A stretch of 64,000 nt of DNA from Phascolomyces articulosus. Lineage: Eukaryota > Mucoromycota > Mucoromycetes > Mucorales > Lichtheimiaceae. The notes under the pieces were generated by a model. That model made no database searches and was not told where the DNA came from. It was given only the letters and a program-made list of their open reading frames with translations. The DNA is taken from contig JAIXMP010000028.1 in NCBI GenBank assembly GCA_025677815.1, positions 496,001 through 560,000 of the forward strand. The letters run 5' to 3'. Shown piece by piece: positions 1 to 16,451 of this stretch; positions within the stretch are counted from its first letter, which is position 1, and every line of letters starts with the position of its first letter. The position numbers and the translations under genes are program-made.

Positions 1-3000
1 CTCCGGAGGTAATCTACATACGCCGGACCACCTTCATCTGTGTATGGGCAAAAACGTTACGAACTATTATAACAATAAAAAAATAATTGATCGATGATGC
101 GTGTTATTACTAAACCCGGCATTTATAACATTTTGAGTGTATCACTTGCTCTTTCAGTTATTCTTGATATCATTTTTTTGTTGATCACAATCATTTATGA
201 AAATCATTAAAATATTTATGCAAAAAAAAAAAATTGTGGCAAAAAGGGACTATAATACATATTTTATTTTTACATGTGCTCTTCTTTTTAGTCTCTTTTT
301 CAAAAGAAAAAAAGACTTATGCGCGCGGAAAACAAAGTGTACCCCCCCACTCTCTCTTGAACGATAAGGTTAAGATAGAGATGTCATTTCTTCTACATCC
401 ATCCATCCATCTGTGACCCTGTTTTCAGGTGTGGTGCTTTAGCATCTTATTGATTAATGATATCTATAACCTTTGCAAAAAAAAAAAAAAATCTCATCAA
501 TGAATACGAATAGTATGGATCTACATCGATATCTTCATTTATGCAAATTTCATCTCTATTAAAAAACAATAGCGATATTATAGAGAAATGTTTTAGTATT
601 AAAAATAGGCACATACTCCTCTCTCTCCGCATATACACACTCCTTTAACACTCCTCTCCCCCCCAACATATATGCGCATTGACGACTTTTTATTGTTTTT
701 ATCCTCAGTTTACATATTCAGTCAGTCTCAACTATTGTTTTAGTCTCAAAACAATAATAATAGTTATAGTAATGGTAATAAAAGTAGTAATGTGTTGTAT
801 AATAATATTAATATGAATAATAAAATTTACACTACTACTTCTCCTTCATGACGTATATAGAAGTATATCATTATATAGAAAAAGCTATCTTTGCTTTATC
901 TTTTACCGGATCATAAAAGCCTTACTAAAAACGAAAACAAAATTATAGAAAAAAAAATCAATAATTTATCATTTTTAAGATTAGACAGATTCTTTTTTTT
1001 TATTTAGGGTTTTCATGGCTACACATAAAGGGTTTTATTTTTTTTGTCCTACTATGTGTACCAGGCACACATTTGGGGGCACAGGGCATATGTCTTTGCT
1101 TTGTCAAATAATAAATTTCATGACGACGGTGAATGATCAAGGGCACTTCCACATAAGGAAGTTACCAGTTCTCTTATTCTACCTTTTTCCCCCACTCTTT
1201 CTGTTAAAGGTGTCATTATGTTAAGGTTTCTTTAACATATGTTTGTTTTCCTTCTGGCTTTTTCTGTGTAAATTACTATAAAAGATCAGACTTTTTGATC
1301 GATAACACACACCTCATCATGCTATATACCTTTTTATATTAGGAAGAACATAAAAACAAAGTTCACACAGTAAAAAAAAAAAATGAGTCGGCTATTCATA
1401 AGGTTACCACAATTTTTATTTTATTTTTACAGAAAAATAGCATCATCATTTGAAAAATAAGAAAAGACAGAAAATTTCGTCAAAGTAGTTAAAAACGAAA
1501 ATTCTCAATATTCTTTTTTTAAAGTTGTCATTTTTTGAAAACGATGACTTATTGTTCTTTCTTGACCATTTAACATAATGTGTTATATCAATAAATGATT
1601 GGATTTATTTTTGGTCTCATGGAACGATATGTATATGACATTTGAATTCATTCTTAACAGAATTATTCCTTGTAGTATATCATCGTAGTAGTAGTATCAG
1701 ACAAAACATTTCATTTAGATACAATGATCATCGCTATCAATGAGATTATTATGGTAAACAAAATAACATTACTAGATAAGTGGTAGAAAAAGAGATAGCT
1801 TATCCGGTATAATACTACTTCAAAAAGACATTGGTTAGTTTCGCCTGTGCTTGTTGGAAGTAATTTGATGCTATTGTCAATCGATAGGTTAGAGCTGAAA
1901 TAGACTTTATTTTCTGTACGTATTTTTGTACAACTTTGCAATTTTATAAGAACCAGTGTCCACTTGTTCATCGGGTGTATATTGATGATCAACTATGATT
2001 GTACGCCTCATTTATGACGTAAAATGAATATAGTACCTGATCCGTTCGATAGTAATCACGAATTATGATTCTTCTGTGATTCCCTTATTATAATACCATG
2101 TCCGCATATTTTCATAGCGTACAACTTGGGAGTTGTTTCATATGTAGTAGTATCTATTTTTCCTTTTCGTTAATATATAACTACTAATTGAAGAACATTG
2201 TTGAATGTTGCTTCTCTTTCGTTCATTCTTTAAAATAGAAAAAGTTATGTGTATGGAGCTAACGTTGTGGATTTCATGGAAACCAACTCATAAATAGAAA
2301 GTTACGTACATAGCAGATGATTTTATTTTTGGAGAAGATCAATGCCGATCAGTTTGTTCTCTTTCTTGTATTATTATTACATGTTGAAAAAATATGGTAG
2401 CACCAAGTAAACTTTGTTTCTTCTTCGCTGCCTTATCATTATGGAGATGACACCATTCAGAGCAAGACATACTCTTTAATATTTGATAACTCATCATCGC
2501 AATACTTATATTCTTCATTGTTACTTTTGCTTCATGTGTAGTCTAGGTGATATCGACTGATTACTTGATGAGGTGATAAAGTGATACATAGTTGTTCAAG
2601 TTTGAAATGACAAAGTATGTGGACGACCTGTTTTTCAATATATAAAACATTACTATTAAGCATATCATCATAAACGTTGCTGAATGTTTCAATGATCCCC
2701 AGCATCTCCAATTTAGTATACATTTATAATAATATAAATCCATTTTTGATTATATTCTGTTTTCTTTTAACAAATTTTATATTCAAAGAATCGGACTTAT
2801 CCGATCTTGACTCGCCCGAATTTTGATAGAAAGGAGAGAAGGATGACGATAGTGCTTTGCGTTTGCTTTAGTATGTCTACTATCATACAATGTATGTATA
2901 GAGTCATAATGATGACAGACTGATATTGGATCATTTTTTGATTTTTCTATTTTGCTGCATTTTTTATATTGTATGATTTTATGGCATTATAAAAAATAAC

Positions 3001-6000
3001 TCCTAGCATACAGGTTCTCCATCCGGTGCAGTTATTTGATATTTCCATTTTGAATTGTAGTTTGCTCGAATAATTAACGCAGCTGTTTTTTCTGTTGATA
3101 TGCTCTCGATGAATGACAAGTGTTATCATTGTTAGTGCTGCATTTGTATTTTTTTTCGCTTCAAATTTTACTCTCAAACAACGCCAAAGGCATAGTATAC
3201 AATCAAGAAGGATACACTGGTCTATGAGTAGTATATATGTTTGAATGAGAACGTCGTCCCACAAAAAAAAAATTAAGTAAAGATTTTTCAACTTCTATAT
3301 ATACAATTAAGGTTATATCTAGCCACTTATGATGAGTAAGAAGAATATTCCTAAAATGAAATTAACTCGCTATATATAAAATAATAAAGTGCAAACCTTG
3401 TTTTTTGTGTACATAAAATGTAATACTATATTGGTTAGGATTGACATTAGGAAATAAAGTTTTCGGCAACCACCAAGGAAGCTAATGAAGTTACTAAATG
3501 GATCGGGATAATATACATTCTCTCCAAATAATGATGCTGCTATTACTGTATTTCGGTTAAGTGGGAACAAAAGGAATTGATGGCGCATTCATTTATTATA
3601 ATTGTAAAAAATATAAAAGGTATAACAAATAGAAAATAAAAACGATATAGGAATACGTTGAGACTGTTGTATATATTTATTCAGTAAAAGTAATGATGAT
3701 CAAACTATCTAATAAAATTGAGGTCCTTTTATACTTTTCGATGAAGTGTTTATTTCTAATTATTTATCTATTGTCGGGTACATGTTTATATGAGTCCATA
3801 GAGATGAGGATTGATATTTGTTATTGTTAATTTACGCCTTATGCTAAGGGGGCGTTTATTCATTTCTTATTTTCTTATTGTTGAACATTATACCTTATTT
3901 GGTATACTGTTCTAATTCACACCATTTCATAATAATGGCGTTATTCTATTTTGTTTATTATTTATTCTTTTCTTCCTCATTTAAATTTAGATACACCTAT
4001 TTGGCGTATTCTTTTCCTACGGACACGACAATAATCATTAGGCAATTGAATGAAATAATGTACCTTAGCTCTTCGTCCTGTTGTATACATTATTAGAAGA
4101 GATTCTAATAATAATAATAAGATTTTTAGCGGGCATGTGATTTTAGATGATTCATAGATATTTCCCTTTCTTATTCTTATACATTCAAGGATGAGAAAAA
4201 AACTTGGTATATAAATACTACTAACTTATTCGAATGGTGGTGGCTGGGTCGGCAATGCAGGTAACCTACTAATAATACAGTGGGATGTATATGCACCAAG
4301 AATATTGCATGTGAAACTATCCTCTTCAATACAATTTTTTTCTTACGTAGTTATAGGTAAATAATATATGAGCATCAATGCCATGATTCATACAACGTAT
4401 ATTATACCTCTTTTTTTTTTTTTTTTTTTTTTTACTGGAGAGGATCAAAGAAAAAAACTATACATACACTTGTGATATTTTTTTTATGTTCAGTATAAGT
4501 AGATGTTATTTCTACCATAATAGCATACTTATATGTTCGTTTGGTTTTCTCTTCATTGTATAGCGTTTTAGAAGAGCAAATACCTATGAGCGAGGGTAAT
4601 GTAGCCAACGATAATAAATGCAACAATTATTGAGAAAGGAGACATAAATTGCAAGATTTTGATGATTTGCTGCATCCAATAGGTAGTTCTGATTTTGGTT
4701 AGGAATTTAAATGTTTTTGAATGGATATTCGGATTTATTGTATGATATGATGAGTCTTCAAGCCAGAATGATACGTATCCTTGTAAAAAGCACATAGTAG
4801 ATACATGGTTTCAGAATATCAGCCGTTGTAGATCTTGATGAGAAAGTACCAAAACATGAAAAACCAACATTTTAAACATACATATTTATCTCTACTGTCC
4901 AGTAATAGTATGCAGATATAGTATTTGGATAGTAATATACTACTCTAAGAAATCCGATTATTTTCAGTTTGAGCGATGAATTCTTCAAACATTTTATAAA
5001 TTTTAGAGGATATATAAAATGCATTGACGGAATTACGAAAGGATACATCGATTGTCATTACATGTAAGTCAGAATAACACTTTGTAATTATTGGCACAAA
5101 AAGTAATAATAAATTTCGGTATGTGTAGTAGTCAGAAGTCGTCTCCGCAGAATCGTATGGTGTGAGTTAGTAAACTATAAAAAAATACTTTACTAATAGA
5201 ATTTGTATATAAGACAATGAAAAGGTCACTAAAAAAGAAGAATAAATATTTGGTATTTCTCTTTTCTATTCATTTTTTCGTCTAGATTGCGACATTCCTT
5301 TCGTTAGTAAAATGGGATGTTGTCATGAACTCCAAGGGCTTTACGTATCCATGTTATTTCTTAATGGCATTAGTTAACAATCATTCAATTATTACTACTA
5401 TAATATCTGCATTAGCAAAGTATGATGCTCATGTGCGTGGTAGTTTATATATTCTAAAATGACTAGTTGATTAAATTGTCCCCAGTTTTTTGTTGTTGTT
5501 GTGTTTTCTTTTCTGAAGAATCAAATGTTACTAATTTGGTATAAGTCAATGCGAATCTTATAATGATGCAGAAAAGGCATGGAATCACTTGATGTTGTTC
5601 TTCACAGTTTCTAAAGTGAAACAGAATGTAGCTCATGATCTGCTGAAAGGGGTAATGGACCATCATCATGTCTATCAATTTTAAAATGTTGGATCGTGTT
5701 AATTATAATACCGTGAGATAGAAAGCATGCAAATTTGCAATAATAGTGAAGATAAGGATTTTCTGTCTTAAACGTCACAAGGAACAGTTGATGAATGACT
5801 GGTTGTCAAAATGTCATATCAGACACAGAGATTCTGTTTGAGGTGTGTCCTGGTTGGTTGACGAGTTGAATACTTTTATTCCATAGATTACAGATGTGGT
5901 TACTGTATTATTCTATGCATTACTTTGGATGAAAAATTTTCATATTGCGTATATGCCATCCGTATTTTTCTCTTGGAGGGTTAACAATTCATAGTTAAAT

Positions 6001-7296
6001 TTATATTTTATCTGATACCTATACAGCTGTCATTCTTTCTTTTTGGTTTGGTATGTAGTAGTTCTTAAGCGATATGACGCGGTAAATAATAATATGCTTA
6101 TACGCGCAATGAGAAGTGTTTATTCTACATGAACATTAGTAATAGTTTTCCATTAGTAACCTCATATTATACATATACCCGTCATTTTTTTTCGAATACA
6201 ACAATAATCTATCTAAGGAAGGCGATGGGGAATGACCGAATTACTATTATTTTTTTTGTCGCCTCGACTTTAACAAGATATTATTGTAAAGTATAGAGTG
6301 TATACTTTTTTTCACTCTTGTACGTCTCCGTCTTTCAATTGTTGATTCTATTTAATATAAAAGCAGTACGTATGTCCTATTGGTCATTATTATAGTTATT
6401 ATATATACGTACCATTATCTTTAATCTTCTTATGAAGAATGTACGAAATAGCTTATTTCGTAATAGTCATGCTTGTTGTGTAATTCAGTGAAAATTTCCA
6501 GTAATTAGATATATATGTCATGGATCTTGAGAGGTCTTACATTAACCGGTACAAATACTATAAAGGCGGAGGCAGCAGATTCGATGGTTAATAACAATCT
6601 GAAATTATCATTCAAGAATTTGGTCCATCATCTTTTATAAGGATAGAATTATGGCACTTTCTTCTGTTTTGAAATAATGCGCAGACGGGGCTAGGTATAG
6701 AATTACGATGTTTCCCACGATGTTTATATACTTCATACGAATCCTATTGTTTGAATTCTTCTGCGTTTTTAATAACCATATACCAAATCACGTACCATCG
6801 ATAACCAGATTTCATATAATAAACAATACCACTATATATATAGTTTTTCTTTCTATTCACAGTTCTCATGTATGTATTCTTTTCTTGTAAAATATGGGTG
6901 GAATAGACTGTCTTTAATAAATGTATGATTCTATATGTTTCACTGTATTTTCTCTCGAAAGTGTAAAAACTTTTGCTCTTGCTATAAACTTTAGTAGGAG
7001 AATATATTAATGTACTCTATGTTATTTATACACCTGGAAAAAGAAAAGAAAAATAGAATTCAAGAAGAAGAACGATTTATCACAGGAGAACAGATGGATA
7101 TGATAATTTTAGCTTATCAGACTTAAGTAGTTATATCATACACATCATATAAATGTAAAGACGAATGCAACAGTATGTTAAGCAGTCCAATAGATTTTTT
7201 CTTGAAAAAAAATAGACATAGAATATTATATGTAATTGATTTATTAGGGTTTTTGTTGTTACTGATACCGCTAAAGGATGAGCGGGGTGGATGGCT
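1..7296. other. Gene-free AT-rich stretch at the left edge
   Basis: I see no coding region with a recognisable domain, and no chain of exons with consistent phase, on either strand. All open frames are under about 115 codons and of low-complexity, hydrophobic composition, as expected by chance in AT-rich DNA. There are homopolymer runs, including a 23-base T run, but no tandem array, tRNA or rRNA. The last ~200 bp probably includes the 3' UTR of the minus-strand kinase that ends at 7297. The stretch could be old, heavily mutated repeat DNA. Confidence 0.5.
4411..4433. repeat. Poly-T tract, 23 bases
   Basis: An uninterrupted run of 23 T lies in the gene-free left part of the window. It could be the tail of an old minus-strand retroposed copy or simple slippage. 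No flanking duplication was recognised. Confidence 0.8.
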
Positions 7297-9303
<2,007 letters not shown>

Positions 9304-12300
9304 TGTAAAAATATATCAGGAGAATAAAGAGGAGAAGGGAAGAGAGAGGTTAAGAAAGAGAAATAAATTGTTTTAGAACTTGTTTGAAGTCGGGAAAAGG
9401 GTTTTATATAGAAAAATAGAATAATAATAAAAGAAGAGAGGGGATAGTAATATTTAAGTTACTGAAAAAGAAGACGTTTGATAGTAATGATACCAAAAGG
9501 AAAATCTAGCGTTGAAACACAATGCAAAGACGACGGGCCACCAATCCAAGTTTGATAAGTATCAAGTCAGTCTTCATAAAGAAAAAAGAAGATAAGGAGT
9601 GTTTTTGTTATAATTAACAAGAAGAACGGTTTTAAAAGAAAAAGAAAAGAAAAAAAAAGCCTTCCAAATCGGCAGATCTGTTCAAAAACTTTAAAAAAAA
9701 AAAATAGGGTTCCGCTTTGCTCACCCACACTTTTGCACATAACATCATATCCAATTAGATTCGGACGTGGGTATGCAAAATAGAAACGAAACATAATTTT
9801 AAAAATAGACCAAGTTCGTCGTTAACAAAATCACGCTCTGAGGGCATCATTTGATCTTATAAAGCTCACAGGGAAAGCTCCTGTATATTCTTTTTTATTT
9901 ACTATTACCATGGCAATGATAAACTAGGAATACATATAAACAGATATTATTTGCAAGGCCCGGTTTGGAATTCGAGTTTCCTGTAGTAGTAGATAGATCA
10001 GCAGTTCCCAAATATCTTTAGTGACGTCCATAAATTCATTGACTAATTTTTTTTTCAAACTCTTGCTAGAGACTGCAGCCAAACTTATATATGCACAATT
10101 GATGGTGTTAATGTATTCAGTAACTGCTCACGTACGATAACATTGCTTAGTGTATTCTCCACAGATTTTTTCGTTGATGCAGTCCTCTTGCTTCCAGGAC
10201 CAGTAACTCATACTTCTTTTTTACAGCTCTTCACATTAACACACTACAATGGCTGTTACTATCACTTTGTTCTTTGTTTTCCATGTTTAGTATTGTTTCT
10301 GTTTGTGCTTGCACACTCACTGACAACATTGATTATTAAATTTTTGATGAAAGCTCAGTACTCTGTTAGCATCGAAAATTATCTAATTGCATTAAAGTTG
10401 CTTCAAGTTCTCTTAGATAAAGTACCAGTATTATATGTACTTGTTTTGGTTATGAAAGCTTCTTGTTTACGTATCTCAAGAGAAATCTCCCGTCCTCAAA
10501 TGGCAGTCAGTTCCTAAGTCTTTAATAATTATTTGAGCTCTTAATTTTAAGTACTTGTAGTAGTTAAAATTGAAAAAGAAACACATGGTTTTCGTTATCA
10601 TGGGTAGCCCCTGGATCGACATCTAGTGCATCCACAACTCATATTGATTGACCTTACGTAGGACGCTTGTGATTTATCCTGTTGTCCAAGAGTATGTACA
10701 ATGACATAATCATGTTCTCTGTAAAACAACGCTGTTACTAATTTCAGTTACTGCTATTCAAACATATGGAACGAGCTTGTTTTAAGTACCTATGGTGCCG
10801 AAGGGTACCGTTCGACATCTATTTTAGTTGCAGATAAAATGATAGTAGATACGCCAGTTTGCTCTATTTGGATTGGCCTTTTTCGTATTTCTTTCTTTTT
10901 CTTTTTGACTACCTACAAAGCAATTATCACCCATTTGATCTGTTTGCTTTTATGAAGCATTTCAACTTCAATGGTGAAATACCAGGATTCACCGCGTTCG
11001 AATAAGCAGTAGATACTATCGCTTGAAGATTTATTTTAAGGGAAATTTCAACAGTAGGTGTCTAATATATATACGCCACTCCAAATTTTATATAATTAGT
11101 TCTACAATATCTAATACTTCACCAGTTATCAATGAAACCTTGCAATATATTCACTATAACATATTCCAAACAGAAACGAAATCGTACGTTTACATACACT
11201 CCATCCAAATCTAAAAAAAAGTCAAAAAACGATGAGTGTAATCCATTTGCACATATACCCTTTCACCTTAAAGTAATATTCAGAAGTATTCATCGATAAA
11301 AGGTACAGGTTTGATTGCAAGTAAATCAGTAGACAGGATGTTTAAATTGCTTAAGCAAATCAACGACGTGGTTTCCAAAAAGTCAACTTGCAATAACTAC
11401 AAACAAACAAAAGTATATATACGACAATGAAATACAGAAGTTACGTGATAAGATCGACCAATTAGTCGATAAACACCACAACAAAGCTATAAATTAGTTG
11501 GTTGATTTTTACTGAATTTGACACAGTCGTTCATTCTCCCTTTAACGTGACCGAGATGATTAGGCTTGAACATAGATATCGAAAACGTGTGATGGCATCT
11601 GACACCATTCGAAGGTTGCTGTGCTGGGAGCATTATATGTTCAAAATGAAAATACAAATGGGAGATATATATCATTGATTGACTTTATAGGTAGATTTGG
11701 AAAATGTAAAATGAAAAGATGTAATAATTAACCTATTTATTATATCCTGCGAGGTTGGGAAACACGCGATTCGCAAAATGAAGCCTACACTCATAAAGTT
11801 TGTTCTGTTTTTGGGTACAAAAATGAAAATTTGGGAGGATCGAAGATTTTTGCCTGTCAAAACTACGGTTGATTCTCCATCGTGATTTAAACGATGTAAG
11901 GGAAATACCTATCTGTACACTAGTTTTGGAAAAAAAAAGTTCCTGGTATATGGAGGTACGGAAAAAACAAGAATCAGGTAATAGGTAATAACAAGTGTAT
12001 ACTAAAAACCCTCTATTTTTAATATATACAAAAAAAAATAGGTACATCGAGATAACAGAATAGTGTAAAGCTTCTGAATGATGATGATGACTTTCTTTTT
12101 AGGCTGCAAATGAGATTGTTTGTAGCAAAGGTACTTGCAGGATCAGTACTGGATTAATCCAACTACTACCTCCAAATCAAAATTGATCAGCACTATTGAG
12201 ATATATGGAAGGCTTTCCTTAACTGACTCACACCATGAGAAAAAAAAACAGTAAAAAAGGAATCCCTGCAGTTTCAACAAATCCTCTGAATTACAAATAT

Positions 12301-13270
12301 AAAGATCGTCGCATTATTTCTACACGCAAGACACAGAGATGGAACTAAACTAAACATTTATATATAATTTAAGCTTTAACGGATCGATTACCTCGCTCAC
12401 ACGTCCAGATGTTAAACAACCCCTGGTACTGACTCTACGATAAATCAATTTATTATTGGTGAAGCGCATGGTCAACATAATCTAGTCTACATCAACCTGG
12501 AAAATTCTGAACAAGCAAAATTACTAATCTCGATGAGAGTGTAACTGCCATTACAAAAACCAATATATTGTGCCAATTATGCACGGCAGATACGGTATAT
12601 CCGCTCTAAATTCCATGATTGCTCAAGTTATATGCTATGTAGAGCCCATTGTACAGCACTACTTTCATCATTAAGAGCACCAGCACGTTACAATTTTTTC
12701 CCCATTTGATAGCAGTGGCACTGATGGGAAGCTTGTTTCTCCGTTATTTGGGGTTATCGCTGTTGAAAGAATTAAACATAAAGATGAATTGAGGGTCGAG
12801 AAAGAGACTGTAAATAGCACTCTTCAACAATGCTCATTTTGGGAAATCCATCAGTGTGATAACTAGAAGCTGTTTCCTGAAGATTGTAACTCAGTCGTGA
12901 TTTGTGAATGACAAGCTTTGCGAGTACCTCTAAAGCTTGTCGAAATTCTTCAATTGTTTTTAGAACCAATCGACAAAACTATTGCTTCTGAAATTACGAT
13001 TTTATTTTATCAGTGAATGAAGATAGTCATAGTTTGAAAAAAAAAAGTAAATCAGTAATAAAATTATACAAGCCTGTAGACATCAAACAACAGGTATCTT
13101 TTTTATTTTTTCGAATTTTTTCCTTAATCATGACAATTTTCTCGCAATAACAACAATAATAATGACAACACAAACTCCTACCCAAAAGAATTCTCTTTTT
13201 TTTTTTTTTTCCTTTCTTCTTTTTCTCTATAATTATATATCTATATTAATATTATAATAAACTTTTCATA
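9304..13270. other. Gene-free intergenic stretch between divergent kinase and PP2A scaffold genes
   Basis: About 4 kb shared by the two divergent promoters. The first ~500 bp upstream of the kinase start is rich in A and G; the ~70 bp before the PP2A-A start is a T-rich pyrimidine tract. Between them are only short open frames without recognisable domains. The longest is a 124-codon plus-strand frame at 10143-10517 of hydrophobic, low-information composition. The 10-13 kb part has fewer homopolymers and a more mixed composition than the other gaps, which could mean a very old decayed element, but nothing in it is identifiable. Confidence 0.45.
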
Positions 13271-16200
13271 ATGGAAGTCGACACAAAGGCCCAACCATCA
13301 TCGGCCGATACTACACCACCAACTACTACACCTGCAGCAACAACGACAGCAGATTATATGGACGAAGACCCAGTAAATCCTTCCACCGAGCAACAACAGG
13401 ATTCACAAGAACAATCAGATGACTTGTTTGCTGTTGCTTTATTGATTGATGAACTTAAACACGAAGATGTTCAATACAGATTGAATGCTATCAAAAACTT
13501 GCCAGTTATTGCAAAGGCCCTGGGTCCAGAACGAACACGCAATGAACTTTTGCCTTTCCTTCAAGGTAAATAATTATTTAAAATCAACAAGTTACCCATC
13601 CATCATCGACACACATAAACACACCTTTCCCCCTTTTTTTATTCATCATTTTTTCGCGTATCTATTCCAAACTTCTGTGGTTATTTTTTTCTTGCTCTTG
13701 TTTTTTTTGAAAAACCACCTGTTTCCATGTGAAACATCGCAACGCGTTACCAATCACAACCAAACCTTTTATATATAAAAAAAAAAGCATATGGTTTTTT
13801 TTTCATTACTCGCTTCTTCCTAACCCCTCCGAGCGCCACCCTAACAACCCCCTCGCTTTCTCCTCTATTTTTATTACCTATCAAAGATATTGCTATATTA
13901 ACGAATTTTATTATTGTTATTAGAATGTATTGATGACGAGGATGAAGTGTTAGTGGTATTGGCTGAAGAATTAGCAAATTTGACTGAATATTTGGGTGGT
14001 CTTGAAAATGTCTATCATTTACTCGTACCTTTGGAAAATATTGCAGCTGTAGAAGAAGCTTCAGTACGAGAAAAGGTAAATTGATATATGCATTTTTTAG
14101 TGAGATCGAAGGCAGAAAGAAGGAGGAAGAAAAACTTAGCAACATATATTATTTCGTTTTTCAGGCTGTTGGATCATTGTGTCAACTTGTTGGCATTCTT
14201 GCCCCCAATCATGTCGAACAATACTTTTTACCTCTTTTGAAGCGTTTGAGCATGGGCGAATGGTTCACGAGTCGGACATCAGCTGCGGGGCTTTATGCTG
14301 ACACGTACAAAAGAGTCCCAGCCAACGTACAAGCTGAATTGAGAAAGTAGGTGGTTTTGTTTTAAAGGGGATGGTGGGGAAGGAATCCGATTTATCAAAA
14401 GTATATTATATACTTAGTATATGACCTTGATTTTTATTATGATCAGCATGTTTGCTCAACTTGTACGTGATGACAGTCCAATGGTGCGAAGAGCTGCTGC
14501 AAAAGCATTGAGTGTATGTTATATTTTTTTTTTATTTCACATCTTATTTGAAACTTTTTTTAGCTGACTTTATTTGGATTGGGGGGCTTTATTTTTTTTC
14601 TTTTTTGGATCGACTAAAAAAATCACTAGACATTTGTGGAACAATTATCTTCAAGTGATTTGCTTGGTGGTGGATTAGAACTTTTGCAGGAATTAGCGCA
14701 AGATTCTCAAGATTCTGTTCGTTTGTTAGCTGCTGAAGATCTTGTAGCATTTGGTAAATTGTTTACACCTGAACAAAACAGTCAACATCTCTTGCCTATC
14801 TTTAAAGCACTTGCAGAGGATAAATCGTGGCGTGTTCGGTATATGGTTGCATCGGAATATGTCGAGGTAATCTATTGTATATATATATAGATCAAACATT
14901 ACTCATCATGGTGTGTTATTTTTTTTTAATAACAATGATTTACGGTTGGTTTTTTTTAGATTGCACAAGCTTTTGGTGAATCTATTGTACGTGAACATTT
15001 TACAGAGCCTTTCCTCAGTTTCTTGGATGATCCTGAAGGCGAAGTTAGAACGGCAGCAGCTGGACGAATCACTGGTACGCAAATGGTTCGGTAGATTTTA
15101 CACACAAAAAAAAAAGACATAGATTACAACACGAAATTCTATATATGTTTTTATTATTTTCCCTTCTGATGATCGGATTCTTATTGGGGTTATGGATCTT
15201 AGGATACGCCCAGCTTATAGACAAGGACGTTGCTATCGAACGATTGTTGCCATGTGTAAGAGATCTCGTTGCAGATGAAAATCAACATGCACGTGCAGCA
15301 CTCGCAAAGGAAGTCAGTGGTTTGGCCTTGATTGTTGGACAAATGCCGTAAGTATCATTTGCAGGATCGAATATACTACGAGTCACTACAAAGTATGCGT
15401 TTGCTAAAATATGATTTTATGATTCATATTTATTAGAACAATGGAATATTTGTTGCCCACATTTTTGCAACAATTGACAGACGATTTCCCCGACGTACGA
15501 TTGAATATTATTTCAAGCTTGGATGAAATCAATAAGGGTAAGAAAGAGGGAAGAGACCTTTTGATCTATTTTAAACAAAAAAAAAACATTTGATAAGACG
15601 AAAAAAAGAGCATGCGGATGAAGATACATGGATGCATTTGATCTTGGGATATATTGGAAAGAAACAGAAAGGAAGGAAGGAAAATAATTGTGACATATTT
15701 TATGAAGAAGGAAAGACATCTCATTTATACACATCTCATTAAATCAAAATCCAAAACATCTCACTAGCCATTGGCATTGAACGACTTTCACAAGCATTGC
15801 TCCCAGCTATTCACGAATTATCGGAAGATAAGCAATGGCGTATCCGACTAGCTATTATTGAATATATCCCTCTGTTAGCAAAACAGTTTGGTGCCCAATT
15901 CTTCGAAGAAAAACTTTTGGATCTTTGTATGGCTTGGTTACGTGACAAGGTATTTTCGATCCGAGAGGCTGCTACAACCAACCTTCAAAGATTAACCCAA
16001 GTATTTGGTGCTGCCTGGGCAGAAGAAGCTATCATTCCAAGAATTAAAAAGATGGCTAGTGATGATAATTATTTGCACAGAATGACAGTTATATTTGCAT
16101 TGACGGTAATTATTATTTTGCATGAATTGGAGAAAAAAACAAGTTATAAAACGAAGTATAGCTAATCTTTATATTTTGATCTAGACAATGGCTGATGCAT

Positions 16201-16451
16201 TACCAGCAAACACTGTCCGAGATTCTGTACTTCCTACAGTGATTGAATTATCGAGTGACCCTATTCCAAATATTCGATTTAATGTCGCTAAATCGTTGGA
16301 GACGATGATACCATTGTTGAAGCAAAATCAAGCCATGTTAGAACTTATCTCCAGTATGGCAAAACCTACATTGGAAAAACTCAGTTCGGATACAGATGGT
16401 GATGTGAGGTTTTTCGCCACACGGGCGTTGGAAGCAGGTATGGTTTGCTGA
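13271..16451 (+). CDS. paa1: Protein phosphatase 2A scaffold (A/PR65) subunit, HEAT-repeat protein
   Basis: Ten exons (13271-13565, 13924-14075, 14165-14346, 14447-14513, 14630-14866, 14960-15074, 15203-15347, 15437-15537, 15768-16105, 16185-16451) give 632 residues. After a Thr/Gln-rich N-terminal extension of about 45 residues, the protein is a run of HEAT repeats. Segments such as [12 protein letters not shown] and DSVRLLA are near-identical to animal PR65. The family norm is about 590 residues, so the length fits with the extension. The A subunit is the horseshoe scaffold that holds the PP2A catalytic and regulatory B subunits. The first intron (358 bp) is unusually long for this window. 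The C-terminus is uncertain: reading through gives EAGMVC-stop, but a donor-like GTATGG occurs at 16438, so a further small exon is possible. Confidence 0.93.

Noticed and set aside
10143..10517. 124-codon plus-strand open frame
   Set aside because: Hydrophobic, low-information composition, no domain, no splice or promoter context; treated as chance or very old decay.
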